Shown in pieces: positions 52,991-62,063 of a DNA stretch of 64,000 nucleotides. Origin of the DNA: Clostridium akagii DSM 12554 (GTDB lineage: Bacteria > Bacillota > Clostridia > Clostridiales > Clostridiaceae); assembly GCF_000686725.1 (NCBI RefSeq), contig NZ_JMLK01000018.1, positions 18,691 to 82,690 on the forward strand, given 5' to 3'. The notes under the pieces were generated by a model that saw nothing but the letters and a program-made list of their open reading frames with translations, was not told the origin of the DNA and ran no database searches. A program made the translations under genes and the position numbers. Each line of letters starts with the position of its first letter. The stretch's first letter is position 1.

Positions 52991-53407
52991 ATGAGTAATG
53001 AAAATGAGTTAAAAAACAATACAGTTTTTCCTAAAGGGGCGCCACTTCCAGAGATGTTTTCCAAGTATTTCATAGGGCAAGCATATTTAAATATGCTTAC
53101 CACTACTGGTGTTCCAATTGGGAATGTAACATTTGAACCTGCATGCCGTAATAATTGGCATATTCATCATAAAGGTGGTCAGATTCTTCTTGTAACAGAG
53201 GGACGAGGATGGTATCAGGAATGGGGAAAAGAGGTTCAGGAGTTACAGCCGGGTGATGTAGTTAATATTGCACCTGAAGTAAAACATTGGCACGGAGCAT
53301 CAAAAGACAGTACTTTTTCACACCTAGCAGTGGAAGTGCCCGCAGAAGGTGCATCTAATGAATGGTTAGAAGCAGTTACAGATGAAGCTTATGGAAAGCT
53401 AAAATAA
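52991..53407 (+). CDS. Cupin-domain protein
   Basis: 138 aa, SD AAAGGAG. One conserved cupin barrel: NVTFEPACRNNWHIHHKGGQILLV gives His, His and Gln/His metal ligands, then LQPGDVVNIAPEVKHWHGAS gives the last His. It resembles the small cupins found next to CMD proteins and alcohol dehydrogenases. It is the first gene under MerR-type promoter 2. Confidence 0.9.
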   Translation: MSNENELKNNTVFPKGAPLPEMFSKYFIGQAYLNMLTTTGVPIGNVTFEPACRNNWHIHHKGGQILLVTEGRGWYQEWGKEVQELQPGDVVNIAPEVKHWHGASKDSTFSHLAVEVPAEGASNEWLEAVTDEAYGKLK

Positions 53408-53443
53408 GCAAAATGAACAGACTATAAAGAAAAGGTGAGAAGA

Positions 53444-54616
53444 ATGATGATGAATAATTTTATTTACGATATTCCAACAAAAGTCTATTTTGGTGAAAAT
53501 CAATTAGGACATCTTGGAGAAGAATTAAACAAGTATGGCAAAAAAGTACTTCTAACATATGGAGGAGGTTCAATTAAGAAAAGTGGTCTTTATGACAAAA
53601 TTGTAGCAGAAATCAAGAATGCTGGTTTAGAGCTTTTTGAGTTAAATGAAATTGATCCTAATCCACGTGTCAGCTCAGTAAATGCTGGTGCAGACATTTG
53701 TAAAAAAGAAGGCATAGATGTGCTTTTAGCAGTTGGTGGTGGTTCTGTTTTAGATTGTACTAAATATATTGGAGCAGCTACCTATTATGATGGAGATGCA
53801 TGGGATATTTTATTAGGAAAGACTCCAGTGGAAAATTGTCTTCCTGTCATTACAGTGCTAACACTCTTAGCTACTGGTTCTGAAATGGATGCAGGTGGAG
53901 TTATTAGTAATCCTGAGACAAAGGACAAGATTGGTTTGATTTTCCCACCAATGCAACCAAAAGTTTCTTTCCTTGATCCTACCAATACTTACACAGTAAG
54001 TAAGTTTCAGACTGCTTCTGGTGCATCAGATATGTTAAATCATATTATGGAAGTTTATTTTAATATGGATCAGGATCTTTACATGCTAGATTGTGTCATG
54101 GAAGGTCTCATGAAAACTATTATCAAATATGCACCAATTGCATTAGCAGAACCAGATAATTATGAGGCACGTGCCAATCTGATGTGGACATCATCATGGG
54201 CAATCAACGGATACATCAATGGCGGAAAACGTCAGGCATGGAGTTGTCATCCAATGGAACATGAGCTATCTGCAATTTATGATATTACTCATGGCTTAGG
54301 TCTTGCTATTTTAGCCCCACGTTGGATGGAATACACATTAGATGAGACAACAGTGTCAAAGTTCTATCAGTTTGGCACCAATGTATTTGGAATTGATGCT
54401 GGAATGGAACCTATGGAAGTTGGAAAGAAAAGTATTGAACTTTTAAAAGAGTTCTTATTTAATACATTAGGTTTGAAAAGTACATTTACAGAAATCGGCA
54501 TCGATGAATCTAATTTTGCAGTGATGGCAAAAAAAGCATGTATGGGCAGCGTGCTTCCAGCATTTAAACCATTGAATCAGCAAGATATTGAAAATATATT
54601 CAGAATGTGTCTTTAA
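53444..54616 (+). CDS. Iron-dependent alcohol dehydrogenase, BDH/YqhD-like
   Basis: 390 aa from ATG 53444 (AAAAGGTGAGAAG upstream). NADPH-binding AVGGGSVLDCTKYIGAA and the metal site: Asp and His in GASDMLNHIMEVY, His in WSCHPMEHELS, and His in DITHGLGLAIL. TLLATGSEMDAGGVI is also typical. It should reduce butyraldehyde or other aldehydes to alcohols. Its control by a MerR-type promoter and its neighbours point to aldehyde detoxification, but it could add to butanol formation. Confidence 0.93.
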   Translation: MMMNNFIYDIPTKVYFGENQLGHLGEELNKYGKKVLLTYGGGSIKKSGLYDKIVAEIKNAGLELFELNEIDPNPRVSSVNAGADICKKEGIDVLLAVGGGSVLDCTKYIGAATYYDGDAWDILLGKTPVENCLPVITVLTLLATGSEMDAGGVISNPETKDKIGLIFPPMQPKVSFLDPTNTYTVSKFQTASGASDMLNHIMEVYFNMDQDLYMLDCVMEGLMKTIIKYAPIALAEPDNYEARANLMWTSSWAINGYINGGKRQAWSCHPMEHELSAIYDITHGLGLAILAPRWMEYTLDETTVSKFYQFGTNVFGIDAGMEPMEVGKKSIELLKEFLFNTLGLKSTFTEIGIDESNFAVMAKKACMGSVLPAFKPLNQQDIENIFRMCL

Positions 54617-54624
54617 GATTTGGC

Positions 54625-54665
54625 AGAACAACAGACTGATGAAGAATGAGTTTGTTGTTCTTTTT
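54625..54665 (+). terminator. Rho-independent terminator after the Fe-ADH gene
   Basis: AGAACAACAGACT pairs with AGTTTGTTGTTCT (one mismatch) followed by TTTT. Confidence 0.82.
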
Positions 54666-54666
54666 C

Positions 54667-54980
54667 AATATTGTATAGGTATGGGGAATTCAAAACTTCC
54701 AATGAAGATTATGCTTGCAATGAATATTTTAAATGTTTTATGCAGTACAATACTTATTTTATTATTTCATATGGGAACTGCAGGAATAGCAATACCTGCT
54801 TTAGTAGCAAGAATAGGAGCAGCTATAATTATTTTCACTCTTGCAACGAAGCTAAAAGGTGACATTCATTTAGAAAAAACGTTGAAATATAGATTTAATG
54901 GAGGCGTGGTAAAAAAAATATTAGGTATAGGTGTTCCCTTTGGAATAGAAAATGGAATGTTCTATATATCAAGGATTTGA
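54667..54980 (+). pseudogene. MATE-type efflux protein fragment
   Basis: An in-frame stretch reads GMGNSKLPMKIMLAMNILNV, then membrane segments and GTAGIAIPALVARIGAAIII, KKILGIGVPFGIENGMFYIS. This is an internal part of a MATE transporter (the two-bundle repeat), lacking both ends. No ribosome site is present and it stops at TGA 54978. The remainder to 55101 shows nothing else. Confidence 0.65.
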
Positions 54981-55101
54981 CGCATTATTTCAAAGTATTG
55001 GAGGATATATATCCAAGATGGAAAATATGATGAGTTATAGGGTTAAAAGCTGTAGATGATTAAGTATAATTTGAAAAAAGAAAATAGACGGAGGGAAAAA
55101 T

Positions 55102-55734
55102 ATGAAAGTATTATTAGTAAATGGCAGCCCACATAAAGAAGGATGCACCTGTGCAGCATTAACAGAAGTTGCAGAAACATTAAACAAAGAAGGAATTGAA
55201 ACAGAGATTTTCTGGATTGGAAATAAAGCTTTAAATGGATGTATTGCCTGCAGACAATGTGTTACTAAGAAAAAATGTGTATTCGATGATAGAGTAAATG
55301 AATTTCTTGATATAGCAGCGGACTATGACGGATTTATTTTTGGATCACCAGTACACTGGGCATCAGCAGGTGGTGCTATAACATCATTTTTAGATAGAGT
55401 ATTTTATGCAGATCTTAATGCTGGCAGACAGTCATTCTATTTAAAACCTGCAGCATGTGTCATATCAGCAAGAAGAGCAGGAACAACTGCAACCTATGAC
55501 CAATTGAATAAGTATTTTGGATTAATGGAGATGCCCATTGTTTCATCACAATATTGGAATATGGTTCATGGGGCAACTCCAGAGCAAGTCAAACAGGATT
55601 TAGAAGGACTTCAGACTATGAGAACTCTAGGAAGAAACATGGCATTTTTCTTGAAATGTAAGGAAGTTGGAATTAAGAATGGTGTGGAAATGCCAGAACG
55701 AGAAGTTGCTACATTCACCAATTTCATAAGATGA
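55102..55734 (+). CDS. NAD(P)H-dependent flavodoxin-fold reductase
   Basis: 210 aa, SD GGAGGG. FMN loop MKVLLVNGSPHKEGCTCAAL, Cys motif LNGCIACRQCVTKKKCVFDD, and GSPVHWASAGGAITSFLDRVFY. It is a longer relative of the protein at 51575, with the C-terminal QYWNMVHGATPEQVKQDLEG segment. Probably a detoxifying flavin reductase of the MerR-controlled island. Confidence 0.88.
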   Translation: MKVLLVNGSPHKEGCTCAALTEVAETLNKEGIETEIFWIGNKALNGCIACRQCVTKKKCVFDDRVNEFLDIAADYDGFIFGSPVHWASAGGAITSFLDRVFYADLNAGRQSFYLKPAACVISARRAGTTATYDQLNKYFGLMEMPIVSSQYWNMVHGATPEQVKQDLEGLQTMRTLGRNMAFFLKCKEVGIKNGVEMPEREVATFTNFIR

Positions 55735-55832
55735 TTATAATATATTATAAAATAAGATATAACATAGAAAATATAGAGTCAGATACGAAGATTAGGTCTA
55801 AAAAAAATTAATGAAAGAAAGGACAATATGTA

Positions 55833-56309
55833 ATGGATAAAACATTAATAGCATTTTATTCGTACACTGGTAATACAAGAAAATTAGCAAGTCAGATTCA
55901 TTCTACGATTGGTGGAGATATTATTGAAATAGAGACAACAGTATTATATGAAGGTGATTATAATTCTGTAGTTAAGCAGGGTAAAGATGAAGTAACTAGG
56001 AGATATAAACCAGCAATTAGACCTTTGTCAGTTCAATTGGATAAATATGATACTATTGTTCTTGGCATGCCTGTATGGTGGTATACGATAGCGCCAGCAG
56101 TATTAACATTTCTCACAGAGAATAATTTTCTGGGTAAAAAAATCATTCCATTTGCAACAAATGGTGGGTGGATAGGACATACATTTAAAGATATCAAGGA
56201 ATTGTGTCCGGATTCAGAAGTTAAGAATGAAATCAATATTAAGTATTCGGGAGATAGATTATCTACATCCATGAAAGAAATAGAAAAATGGATGGATGAC
56301 ATAAAGTAA
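55833..56309 (+). CDS. Flavodoxin
   Basis: 158 aa. YSYTGNTRKLASQI is the FMN phosphate loop, LGMPVWWYTIAPAVLTFL the aromatic-rich isoalloxazine loop (WW), and FATNGGWIGHTFKDI the third contact. It is of the flavodoxin_4 type that pairs with aldo/keto reductases. The decayed flavodoxin at 49940 is the same type. A MerR-type promoter for the next gene begins 25 nt after the stop. Confidence 0.92.
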   Translation: MDKTLIAFYSYTGNTRKLASQIHSTIGGDIIEIETTVLYEGDYNSVVKQGKDEVTRRYKPAIRPLSVQLDKYDTIVLGMPVWWYTIAPAVLTFLTENNFLGKKIIPFATNGGWIGHTFKDIKELCPDSEVKNEINIKYSGDRLSTSMKEIEKWMDDIK

Positions 56310-56334
56310 TATAAAAATTATGTTTTTAAAGCAC

Positions 56335-56365
56335 TTGACTTGGAGTTCACTCAAAGTGTTACAAT
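56335..56365 (+). promoter_or_regulatory. MerR-type promoter 3 (first Fe-S aldo/keto reductase)
   Basis: TTGACT, 19-nt spacer with dyad GGAGTTCACTC, TACAAT. The dyad is less perfect than in copies 1, 2 and 4. Confidence 0.75.
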
Positions 56366-56408
56366 TTATACATAATAAAATTTACGAAAGAATTGAGGAG
56401 GTCTCAAT

Positions 56409-57563
56409 ATGGATTTGATGAAAGAAAAAAAGTTTGGTTTTGGATGTATGCGTCTGCCTGTAATAAATAAGGAAGACCCTGCGGCCTTTGACTTCGAACT
56501 AATTAACAAGTTATTTGATACTTATTTAGAAAATGGGTTCACTTTTTTTGATACTGCATTTACATATCATGGTTATCGTGGTGAAGAAGGAGTTCGCACG
56601 GCATTGGTAGAACGTCATCCTAGGGATTCATTCCAATTAGGTACAAAATTGCCACTACGTGACTTCAAAGATAGTGAGGATATGGAACGTATATTTAATC
56701 AGCAGCTCAAAAACTGTGGAGTTGATTTCTTTGACTATTATTTACTACATAACATGGGTTCTAATGTTTATGAAAAGTGCTTAAAGTATGGTGCTTTTGA
56801 TTTTGCTGTGAAAAAGAAAGAGGAAGGTAAAATCAAAGTTCTTGGTATGTCTTTTCATGATACTCCAGAGCTGCTTGAGGAAATTTTATCAAAGTTTGGC
56901 GATAAATTAGATTTCATTCAGTTGCAGATTAATTATATTGACTGGGAACAGCCTAATGTTCAGTCTCGTCGTTGCCTTGAAATTGCCAATAAGTACAATA
57001 AACCAGTAGCTGTTATGGAACCTTGTAAAGGTGGAACCCTTGTAAATGTACCAAAAGAGGCTGAAAAACTGATGAAAGACTATAATCCTACTGCCTCTAT
57101 TGCAAGCTGGGCACTTCGCTTTGCAGCTAGTCAAAAAGGCGTATTTCGAGTACTTAGCGGGATGAACAGTATAAAGCAGGTAGAGGATAATACTTCCTTT
57201 ATGGAAAATTTTGTGCCTTTGAATGAAGATGAGAATGAAATTATTGGAAATGTTACTAAAATCATTAACGAGAATACTGCCATTCAGTGTACTGCCTGTG
57301 AATATTGTACTCATGGATGTCCAAAAAATATTGCTATTCCAAAATATTTTGCACTGTACAATAGTATAATGCGTACCACTGGTAGTTTCTCAAGTCAGAT
57401 GGTATATTACAATAATATTGCTATTAACCATGGTAAAGCTAGCAAATGTATTGGATGTAAACAGTGTGAACGTGTATGTCCACAACACCTACCCATCACT
57501 ACATATTTAAAAAATGTAGTAGAAAAGTTCGAACAGGGCAGTATTATCCCTACTCGAAAATAA
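56409..57563 (+). CDS. Aldo/keto reductase with C-terminal 4Fe-4S ferredoxin domain
   Basis: 384 aa, SD GAGGAGG. Barrel motifs: FGCMRLPVINK, FFDTAFTYHGYRGEEGVR, KLPLRDFKD, YYLLHNMGS, and VLGMSFHDTPEL. From about residue 295, two cluster motifs: CTACEYCTHGCP and CIGCKQCERVCP, giving eight Cys for two 4Fe-4S clusters. Such fusions likely pair NAD(P)H-type chemistry with ferredoxin electrons. One of two adjacent paralogues, each with its own MerR-type promoter. Confidence 0.93.
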   Translation: MDLMKEKKFGFGCMRLPVINKEDPAAFDFELINKLFDTYLENGFTFFDTAFTYHGYRGEEGVRTALVERHPRDSFQLGTKLPLRDFKDSEDMERIFNQQLKNCGVDFFDYYLLHNMGSNVYEKCLKYGAFDFAVKKKEEGKIKVLGMSFHDTPELLEEILSKFGDKLDFIQLQINYIDWEQPNVQSRRCLEIANKYNKPVAVMEPCKGGTLVNVPKEAEKLMKDYNPTASIASWALRFAASQKGVFRVLSGMNSIKQVEDNTSFMENFVPLNEDENEIIGNVTKIINENTAIQCTACEYCTHGCPKNIAIPKYFALYNSIMRTTGSFSSQMVYYNNIAINHGKASKCIGCKQCERVCPQHLPITTYLKNVVEKFEQGSIIPTRK

Positions 57564-57657
57564 TTGATATGTATGGAGTTAACTACAAGTATATATTTAA
57601 TTAGGAAGTGTAAAAAGGAGTACAATGAAAGTAAAATTTAAATATAACAAAAAACAC

Positions 57658-57688
57658 TTGACTTGGAGCTAACTCCAAGTGATAGAAT
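57658..57688 (+). promoter_or_regulatory. MerR-type promoter 4 (second Fe-S aldo/keto reductase)
   Basis: TTGACT, 19-nt spacer with the dyad CTTGGAGCTAACTCCAAG (best copy, overlapping the -35), TAGAAT. A related half-decayed site, GTATGGAGTTAACTACAAG, lies at 57571. Confidence 0.82.
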
Positions 57689-57756
57689 AAGTATAGAACA
57701 ACTATTCAGTTAAAAAGTAGTAATGATAAAAATTATTTTATTTAGGAGGATATAAT

Positions 57757-58917
57757 ATGTTATATAGGAAGTTAGGCAAAACAAATGAAAAGGTATCAGC
57801 TTTAGGTTTTGGATGTATGAGGTTACCTGTTATTGATGGAGATATAACAAAGATTGATGAGGAAAAGGCTATAGAAATGCTTCATCATGCAATTGATGAA
57901 GGCGTTAATTATGTAGATACGGCATACCCTTATCATGGAACGGGAATGGGAAGTGGCGGGCAAAGTGAACCGTTTGTAGGTAGAGCTCTAAAAGATGGAT
58001 ATAGAGAAAAAGTTAATTTAGCGACAAAACTTCCTAGTTGGCTCATTAAGACTAGAGAAGATATGGATAAGTATTTGAATGAACAATTAGAACGTCTACA
58101 GACAGATAAAATAGATTTTTATTTAGTACATGCATTAAATAAAGGTGTTTGGGAGAATTTAAAGAAGTTAGGAATAGATGAGTTTTTAAATTCAGCAATT
58201 GCAGATGGAAGAATAAGGTATGCGGGATTTTCATTTCACGATGATTTAGTTGTATTTAAAGACATAGTTGATTATTATGATTGGTCATTCTGCCAAATTC
58301 AATACAATTATCTAGATGAAAATTTCCAAGCTGGAACAGAAGGATTAAAATATGCGGGGGATAAAGGTCTTGGGGTTGTTATTATGGAACCACTTAGAGG
58401 GGGAAAACTAGTTCGAGATCTTCCAGAAACTGTTACTAATGCTTTTAAGCAAGCGGAAATCAAAAAATCACCAGTTGAATGGGCACTAGGGTGGGTATGG
58501 AATCATCCAGAAGTATCGGTGGTACTTAGTGGCATGAACGTGATGGAACATATCGATGAAAATTTAAGAATTGCCAGTGCGTCGCTACCTAATTCGCTAA
58601 CAGAAAAAGAATTAGAAATAATGGTTGATGTTCAAAAAGCATATAGAACAAGAACAAAAGTTAACTGTACGGGTTGTCAGTATTGCATGCCTTGTCCAGC
58701 AGGAGTAAATATTCCTAAGAACTTTACTCAGTACAATCAATATCACATGCTTGTTACACCAAAAACAGAGGGAGAACTTAAGGCTCACTATAATGCCTTT
58801 GTAGATATATCAGAAAGAGCAGATAAATGCAAAGAGTGTGGTAAATGTGAAACACATTGTCCACAGGGAATTAAAATACGTAAAGAATTAAAAAATGTTA
58901 AAGAACTATTTGCATAG
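57757..58917 (+). CDS. Aldo/keto reductase with C-terminal 4Fe-4S ferredoxin domain (paralogue)
   Basis: 386 aa, SD AGGAGG. FGCMRLPVIDGD, YVDTAYPYHGTGMGSGGQ, LATKLPSWLIKT, FYLVHALNKG, and YAGFSFHDDLVVFKD follow the same plan as the 56409 gene. Cluster motifs are CTGCQYCMPCP (first motif with fewer spacer residues before the last Cys) and CKECGKCETHCP. It is co-oriented with the lar genes but has its own MerR-type promoter, so it is probably not part of that unit. Confidence 0.93.
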   Translation: MLYRKLGKTNEKVSALGFGCMRLPVIDGDITKIDEEKAIEMLHHAIDEGVNYVDTAYPYHGTGMGSGGQSEPFVGRALKDGYREKVNLATKLPSWLIKTREDMDKYLNEQLERLQTDKIDFYLVHALNKGVWENLKKLGIDEFLNSAIADGRIRYAGFSFHDDLVVFKDIVDYYDWSFCQIQYNYLDENFQAGTEGLKYAGDKGLGVVIMEPLRGGKLVRDLPETVTNAFKQAEIKKSPVEWALGWVWNHPEVSVVLSGMNVMEHIDENLRIASASLPNSLTEKELEIMVDVQKAYRTRTKVNCTGCQYCMPCPAGVNIPKNFTQYNQYHMLVTPKTEGELKAHYNAFVDISERADKCKECGKCETHCPQGIKIRKELKNVKELFA

Positions 58918-58961
58918 ACATAAGGCCTCTGAAATTCAAACAGTTAGAAGGAGCGATAAAC

Positions 58962-60248
58962 ATGAAGATTTTATATTATGATTGTTTTTGTGGAATAAGT
59001 GGTGATATGAATTTAGCAGCACTTGTAGATTTAGGAGTACCTAAAGAATATTTAGTGCAAGAACTTTCAAGGCTCAACTTAAGTTCTGAATATGAAATAG
59101 GGATTAAAAAGGCAGAGAAGCTTGGAATAACAGGAACTAGGGTAGATGTTGTATTAAAACATAAATTGGATGATAAGACATATGTTTCAGAACAAACTAT
59201 ACATGAGCATAATAGCGGTGAGGAACATCACCACTCTGATCATAGTCATGAATATAATAAAGAGCATCAACAGGAACAGAATCATGAGCATCATCACAGA
59301 AACTTAGAGGCTATAGAAAAAATAATAAACTCAAGTGATTTAAGTGATAAGGTTAAAAAGCTTAGTTTAGATATGTTTATGAAAGTTGCAGAAGCGGAAG
59401 CAAAGGTTCATGGAAAAAACTTATATGAAGTACATTTCCATGAGGTGGGAGCTATTGATTCTATTGTAGATATGGTGGGAGCAGCTATTTGTTTAGACTA
59501 TTTAAAAGTTGATAAAATCATGGCATCCACCGTTCAAGTTGGAGGCGGATTTGTTAAATGTGCTCATGGTCTTATGCCAGTACCAGCCCCTGCAACAGTA
59601 GAAATTTTAAAGAATATTCCTATAAATACTGGAATAGTTCAATTTGAAACAACAACGCCTACTGGAGCCGCAATACTTGCAGCAAATGCAGAGGAGTTCA
59701 CTGAAAAGATTGATTTTTCAATTAAAAAAATAGCCTATGGAATAGGTCATAGAGATCTAGAAATTCCAAATGTCTTAAGAGTATATTTGGGTGAGAAAGA
59801 AATCTTTGAAAAAAAAGAAGAACAGTATATACTTGAAACTAATATAGATGATATGAATCCAGAATTTTATGGATATGTAGAAGAAAAACTTTTTGAAGCA
59901 GGAGCCCTAGATGTATTTAAAACATCTATATTTATGAAAAAGGGAAGGCCTGGAATAAAATTAAGTGTATTAGTTAATGAAAAATGTGAAAAAAATGTTT
60001 TAGATATTATTTTTGAAGAAACAACCTCAATTGGTGTTAGAAAATTTAGAGTTGAAAAAATAATGCTAAATAGAGAATTTTCAAAAGTTAAAACAGCCTA
60101 TGGAGATATTACAATAAAGAAATCTTATTATAAAGGTAAGTTAGTGAAATATAAACCTGAATATGAAGAATGCAAGACTATAGCAAAAGAAAAAAATATA
60201 TCTATAGATAAGATTTATAAAGCGGTTTATAGACAGGATATAAAATAA
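58962..60248 (+). CDS. larC: Nickel insertion protein LarC (nickel-pincer cofactor synthesis)
   Basis: 428 aa in one frame; in Lactobacillus plantarum the gene is split and joined by programmed frameshifting, here no shift is needed. MKILYYDCFCGISGDMNLAALVDLG is the family start (YDCFCGISGDMNLAAL). Residues about 85-115 are a His-rich metal-binding stretch (EEHHHSDHSHEYNKEHQQ, NHEHHHRN). VHFHEVGAIDSIVDMVGA, TPTGAAILAA, and TNIDDMNPEFYGYVEEKLFEAGALDVF are conserved. It inserts Ni into the dithio-pincer nucleotide made by LarB and LarE. Confidence 0.94.
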   Translation: MKILYYDCFCGISGDMNLAALVDLGVPKEYLVQELSRLNLSSEYEIGIKKAEKLGITGTRVDVVLKHKLDDKTYVSEQTIHEHNSGEEHHHSDHSHEYNKEHQQEQNHEHHHRNLEAIEKIINSSDLSDKVKKLSLDMFMKVAEAEAKVHGKNLYEVHFHEVGAIDSIVDMVGAAICLDYLKVDKIMASTVQVGGGFVKCAHGLMPVPAPATVEILKNIPINTGIVQFETTTPTGAAILAANAEEFTEKIDFSIKKIAYGIGHRDLEIPNVLRVYLGEKEIFEKKEEQYILETNIDDMNPEFYGYVEEKLFEAGALDVFKTSIFMKKGRPGIKLSVLVNEKCEKNVLDIIFEETTSIGVRKFRVEKIMLNREFSKVKTAYGDITIKKSYYKGKLVKYKPEYEECKTIAKEKNISIDKIYKAVYRQDIK

Positions 60249-60304
60249 TGTTATGATTGTAATATAAACAATGAAAAATAAGGGATGATTTTGGGAGGAC
60301 AAAA

Positions 60305-61141
60305 ATGTTATTACAAGAAAAATTTGAAGCACTAAAAGATAGTATTAGAAAAAGTGGCAGTGCGGCAATTGCCTTTTCAGGTGGAGTGGATAGTACATTT
60401 TTAGTTAGGGTTACACATGATATATTAGGAGATAAAATGGTAGCAGTTACAGCTACATCCTCAACTTATCCTGAAAGAGAATTAAATGAAGCAATTAAAT
60501 ACGCGGGGGATATGGGAGTAAAGCATTTAATTATATCTTCAGAAGAGCTAGATATTGAGGGGTTTGCTAGCAATCCTAAAAATAGATGCTACTTTTGCAA
60601 AAAAGAGCTTTTTACAAAGATAGGTAAAGTAGCTGAAGAAAACGGCATGGAATATGTTTTTGATGGTTCAAACCTTGATGATAACGGTGATTATAGACCA
60701 GGGATGAAGGCAGCTAGAGAGTTAAAGGTAATAAGCCCACTTAAGGAAGCAAATCTAACTAAGGCAGATATAAGAGAACTTTCAAAAGAGCTAGGACTTC
60801 CAACTTGGAACAAGCCTTCCTTTGCATGTTTATCTTCTAGATTCCCTTATGGAAAGAAAATAACTATTCCAAAGCTTAAAATGGTAGATGAGGCAGAACA
60901 GTTTTTAATTGATATGGGAATAACACAAGTAAGAGTAAGACATCATGGAGAAATAGCTAGAATTGAAGTTTCTCCTGAAGAAAGAGTTAAATTTTTTAAT
61001 ACTAAAGTAATGGATAAGATAGGAGACAAGTTCAAAAAAATTGGATTTACGTATGTTACTTTAGATATTCTAGGATACAGAACTGGTAGCATGAATGAAG
61101 TTCTTTCAGTGGAAGAAAAGACAGAATCAGGTGAAATATAA
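60305..61141 (+). CDS. larE: ATP-dependent sulfur-transfer protein LarE
   Basis: 278 aa, SD GGGAGG. PP-loop AFSGGVDSTFLVRVTHD at about residues 23-39; NRCYFCKKELF and DGSNLDDNGDYRPGMKAARE are the adenylate/substrate segments; FACLSSRFPYGKKIT holds the Cys expected to give up its sulfur in sacrificial enzymes. The Cys pair in RCYFCKK could instead help a catalytic Fe-S sulfur route as proposed for multi-Cys LarE. It makes the thiocarboxylates of the pincer ligand. Confidence 0.94.
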   Translation: MLLQEKFEALKDSIRKSGSAAIAFSGGVDSTFLVRVTHDILGDKMVAVTATSSTYPERELNEAIKYAGDMGVKHLIISSEELDIEGFASNPKNRCYFCKKELFTKIGKVAEENGMEYVFDGSNLDDNGDYRPGMKAARELKVISPLKEANLTKADIRELSKELGLPTWNKPSFACLSSRFPYGKKITIPKLKMVDEAEQFLIDMGITQVRVRHHGEIARIEVSPEERVKFFNTKVMDKIGDKFKKIGFTYVTLDILGYRTGSMNEVLSVEEKTESGEI

Positions 61142-61222
61142 ACAAAAAATATTTTAAATAATTAGGTATGTAAATAATATTAAAATATAAATTCCAGTAA
61201 AAGTTTTAGGGGGACGAAGCTA

Positions 61223-61969
61223 ATGGATAAAGAAGAAATTAAAGTTTTATTGGAAGATATTAAGGATAATAAAATAAATATAGAAGAAGCTCTTGAGAAA
61301 CTAGAGGATTTGCCTTTTAAGGATTTAGGTTTTGCTAAAATAGATAATTATAGAGAAATTAGAGTTGGTTATCCGGAAGTAATATATTGCGAAGGAAAGA
61401 CATTAGATCAAGTTAGAGATATTGTTAAATATATGCTTACAAAAAACAATAATATATTAGGAACTAGAGCTACAGAAGGAATGTATAATGCAGTAAAGGA
61501 AATATGCATGGAAGCAGAATATAATAAACTTGGAAAAACAATAACTATCAAAAGAAAAGAACAGGCTATTACAGATAGTTATATAGCTATTGTTGCGGCA
61601 GGTACCTCTGACTTACCAGTAGTAGAAGAAGCCTATGAAACTGCAAAGATACTGGGGAACAGAGCTGTTAAAGTGGTTGATGTAGGAGTTGCAGGTATAC
61701 ACAGACTTTTTGCAAGATTAGATGTTATTAGAGGAGCAAAAGTTGTTATAGTGATTGCTGGAATGGAAGGAGCTTTAGCTAGTGTTATAGGAGGGCTTGT
61801 AGATAAACCTGTTATAGCAGTTCCAACTAGTGTTGGATATGGAGCTAACTTCGGAGGAATTTCAGCTCTACTTTCAATGTTAAATAGTTGCGCTAGCGGG
61901 GTAAGTGTAGTAAATATAGATAATGGATTTGGTGCAGCGTATAGTGCTAGTATAATTAATAAGTTGTGA
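61223..61969 (+). CDS. larB: NaAD carboxylase/hydrolase LarB
   Basis: 248 aa, SD AGGGGG. The N-terminal half contains FAKIDNYREIRVGYPEVIYCEGKT. The C-terminal half is PurE-like: IAIVAAGTSDLPVVEEAYETA, VVDVGVAGIHRLF, and VIAGMEGALASVIGGLVDKPVIAVPTSVGYG. It carboxylates nicotinate adenine dinucleotide and cleaves it, the first step of the nickel-pincer cofactor. The order here is C-E-B. No larA racemase gene is in the window. Confidence 0.94.
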   Translation: MDKEEIKVLLEDIKDNKINIEEALEKLEDLPFKDLGFAKIDNYREIRVGYPEVIYCEGKTLDQVRDIVKYMLTKNNNILGTRATEGMYNAVKEICMEAEYNKLGKTITIKRKEQAITDSYIAIVAAGTSDLPVVEEAYETAKILGNRAVKVVDVGVAGIHRLFARLDVIRGAKVVIVIAGMEGALASVIGGLVDKPVIAVPTSVGYGANFGGISALLSMLNSCASGVSVVNIDNGFGAAYSASIINKL

Positions 61970-62063
61970 GTTAATTATGCCTAATAGAAAAATTAAAACA
62001 AGCCAAAAACAGCTATTTTTATTAATAGCATAAGTAAAAACAATTATGAAAGGATAAAGTAAT

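Noticed and set aside
57571..57646. Fifth MerR promoter and a 15-codon ORF between the two Fe-S aldo/keto reductases
   Set aside because: The dyad is partly kept but no -35/-10 pair has 19-nt spacing, and the ORF runs into promoter 4.
61970..62063. B12 riboswitch before the second NiCoT gene
   Set aside because: None of the conserved elements seen at 40335-40530 occurs there.
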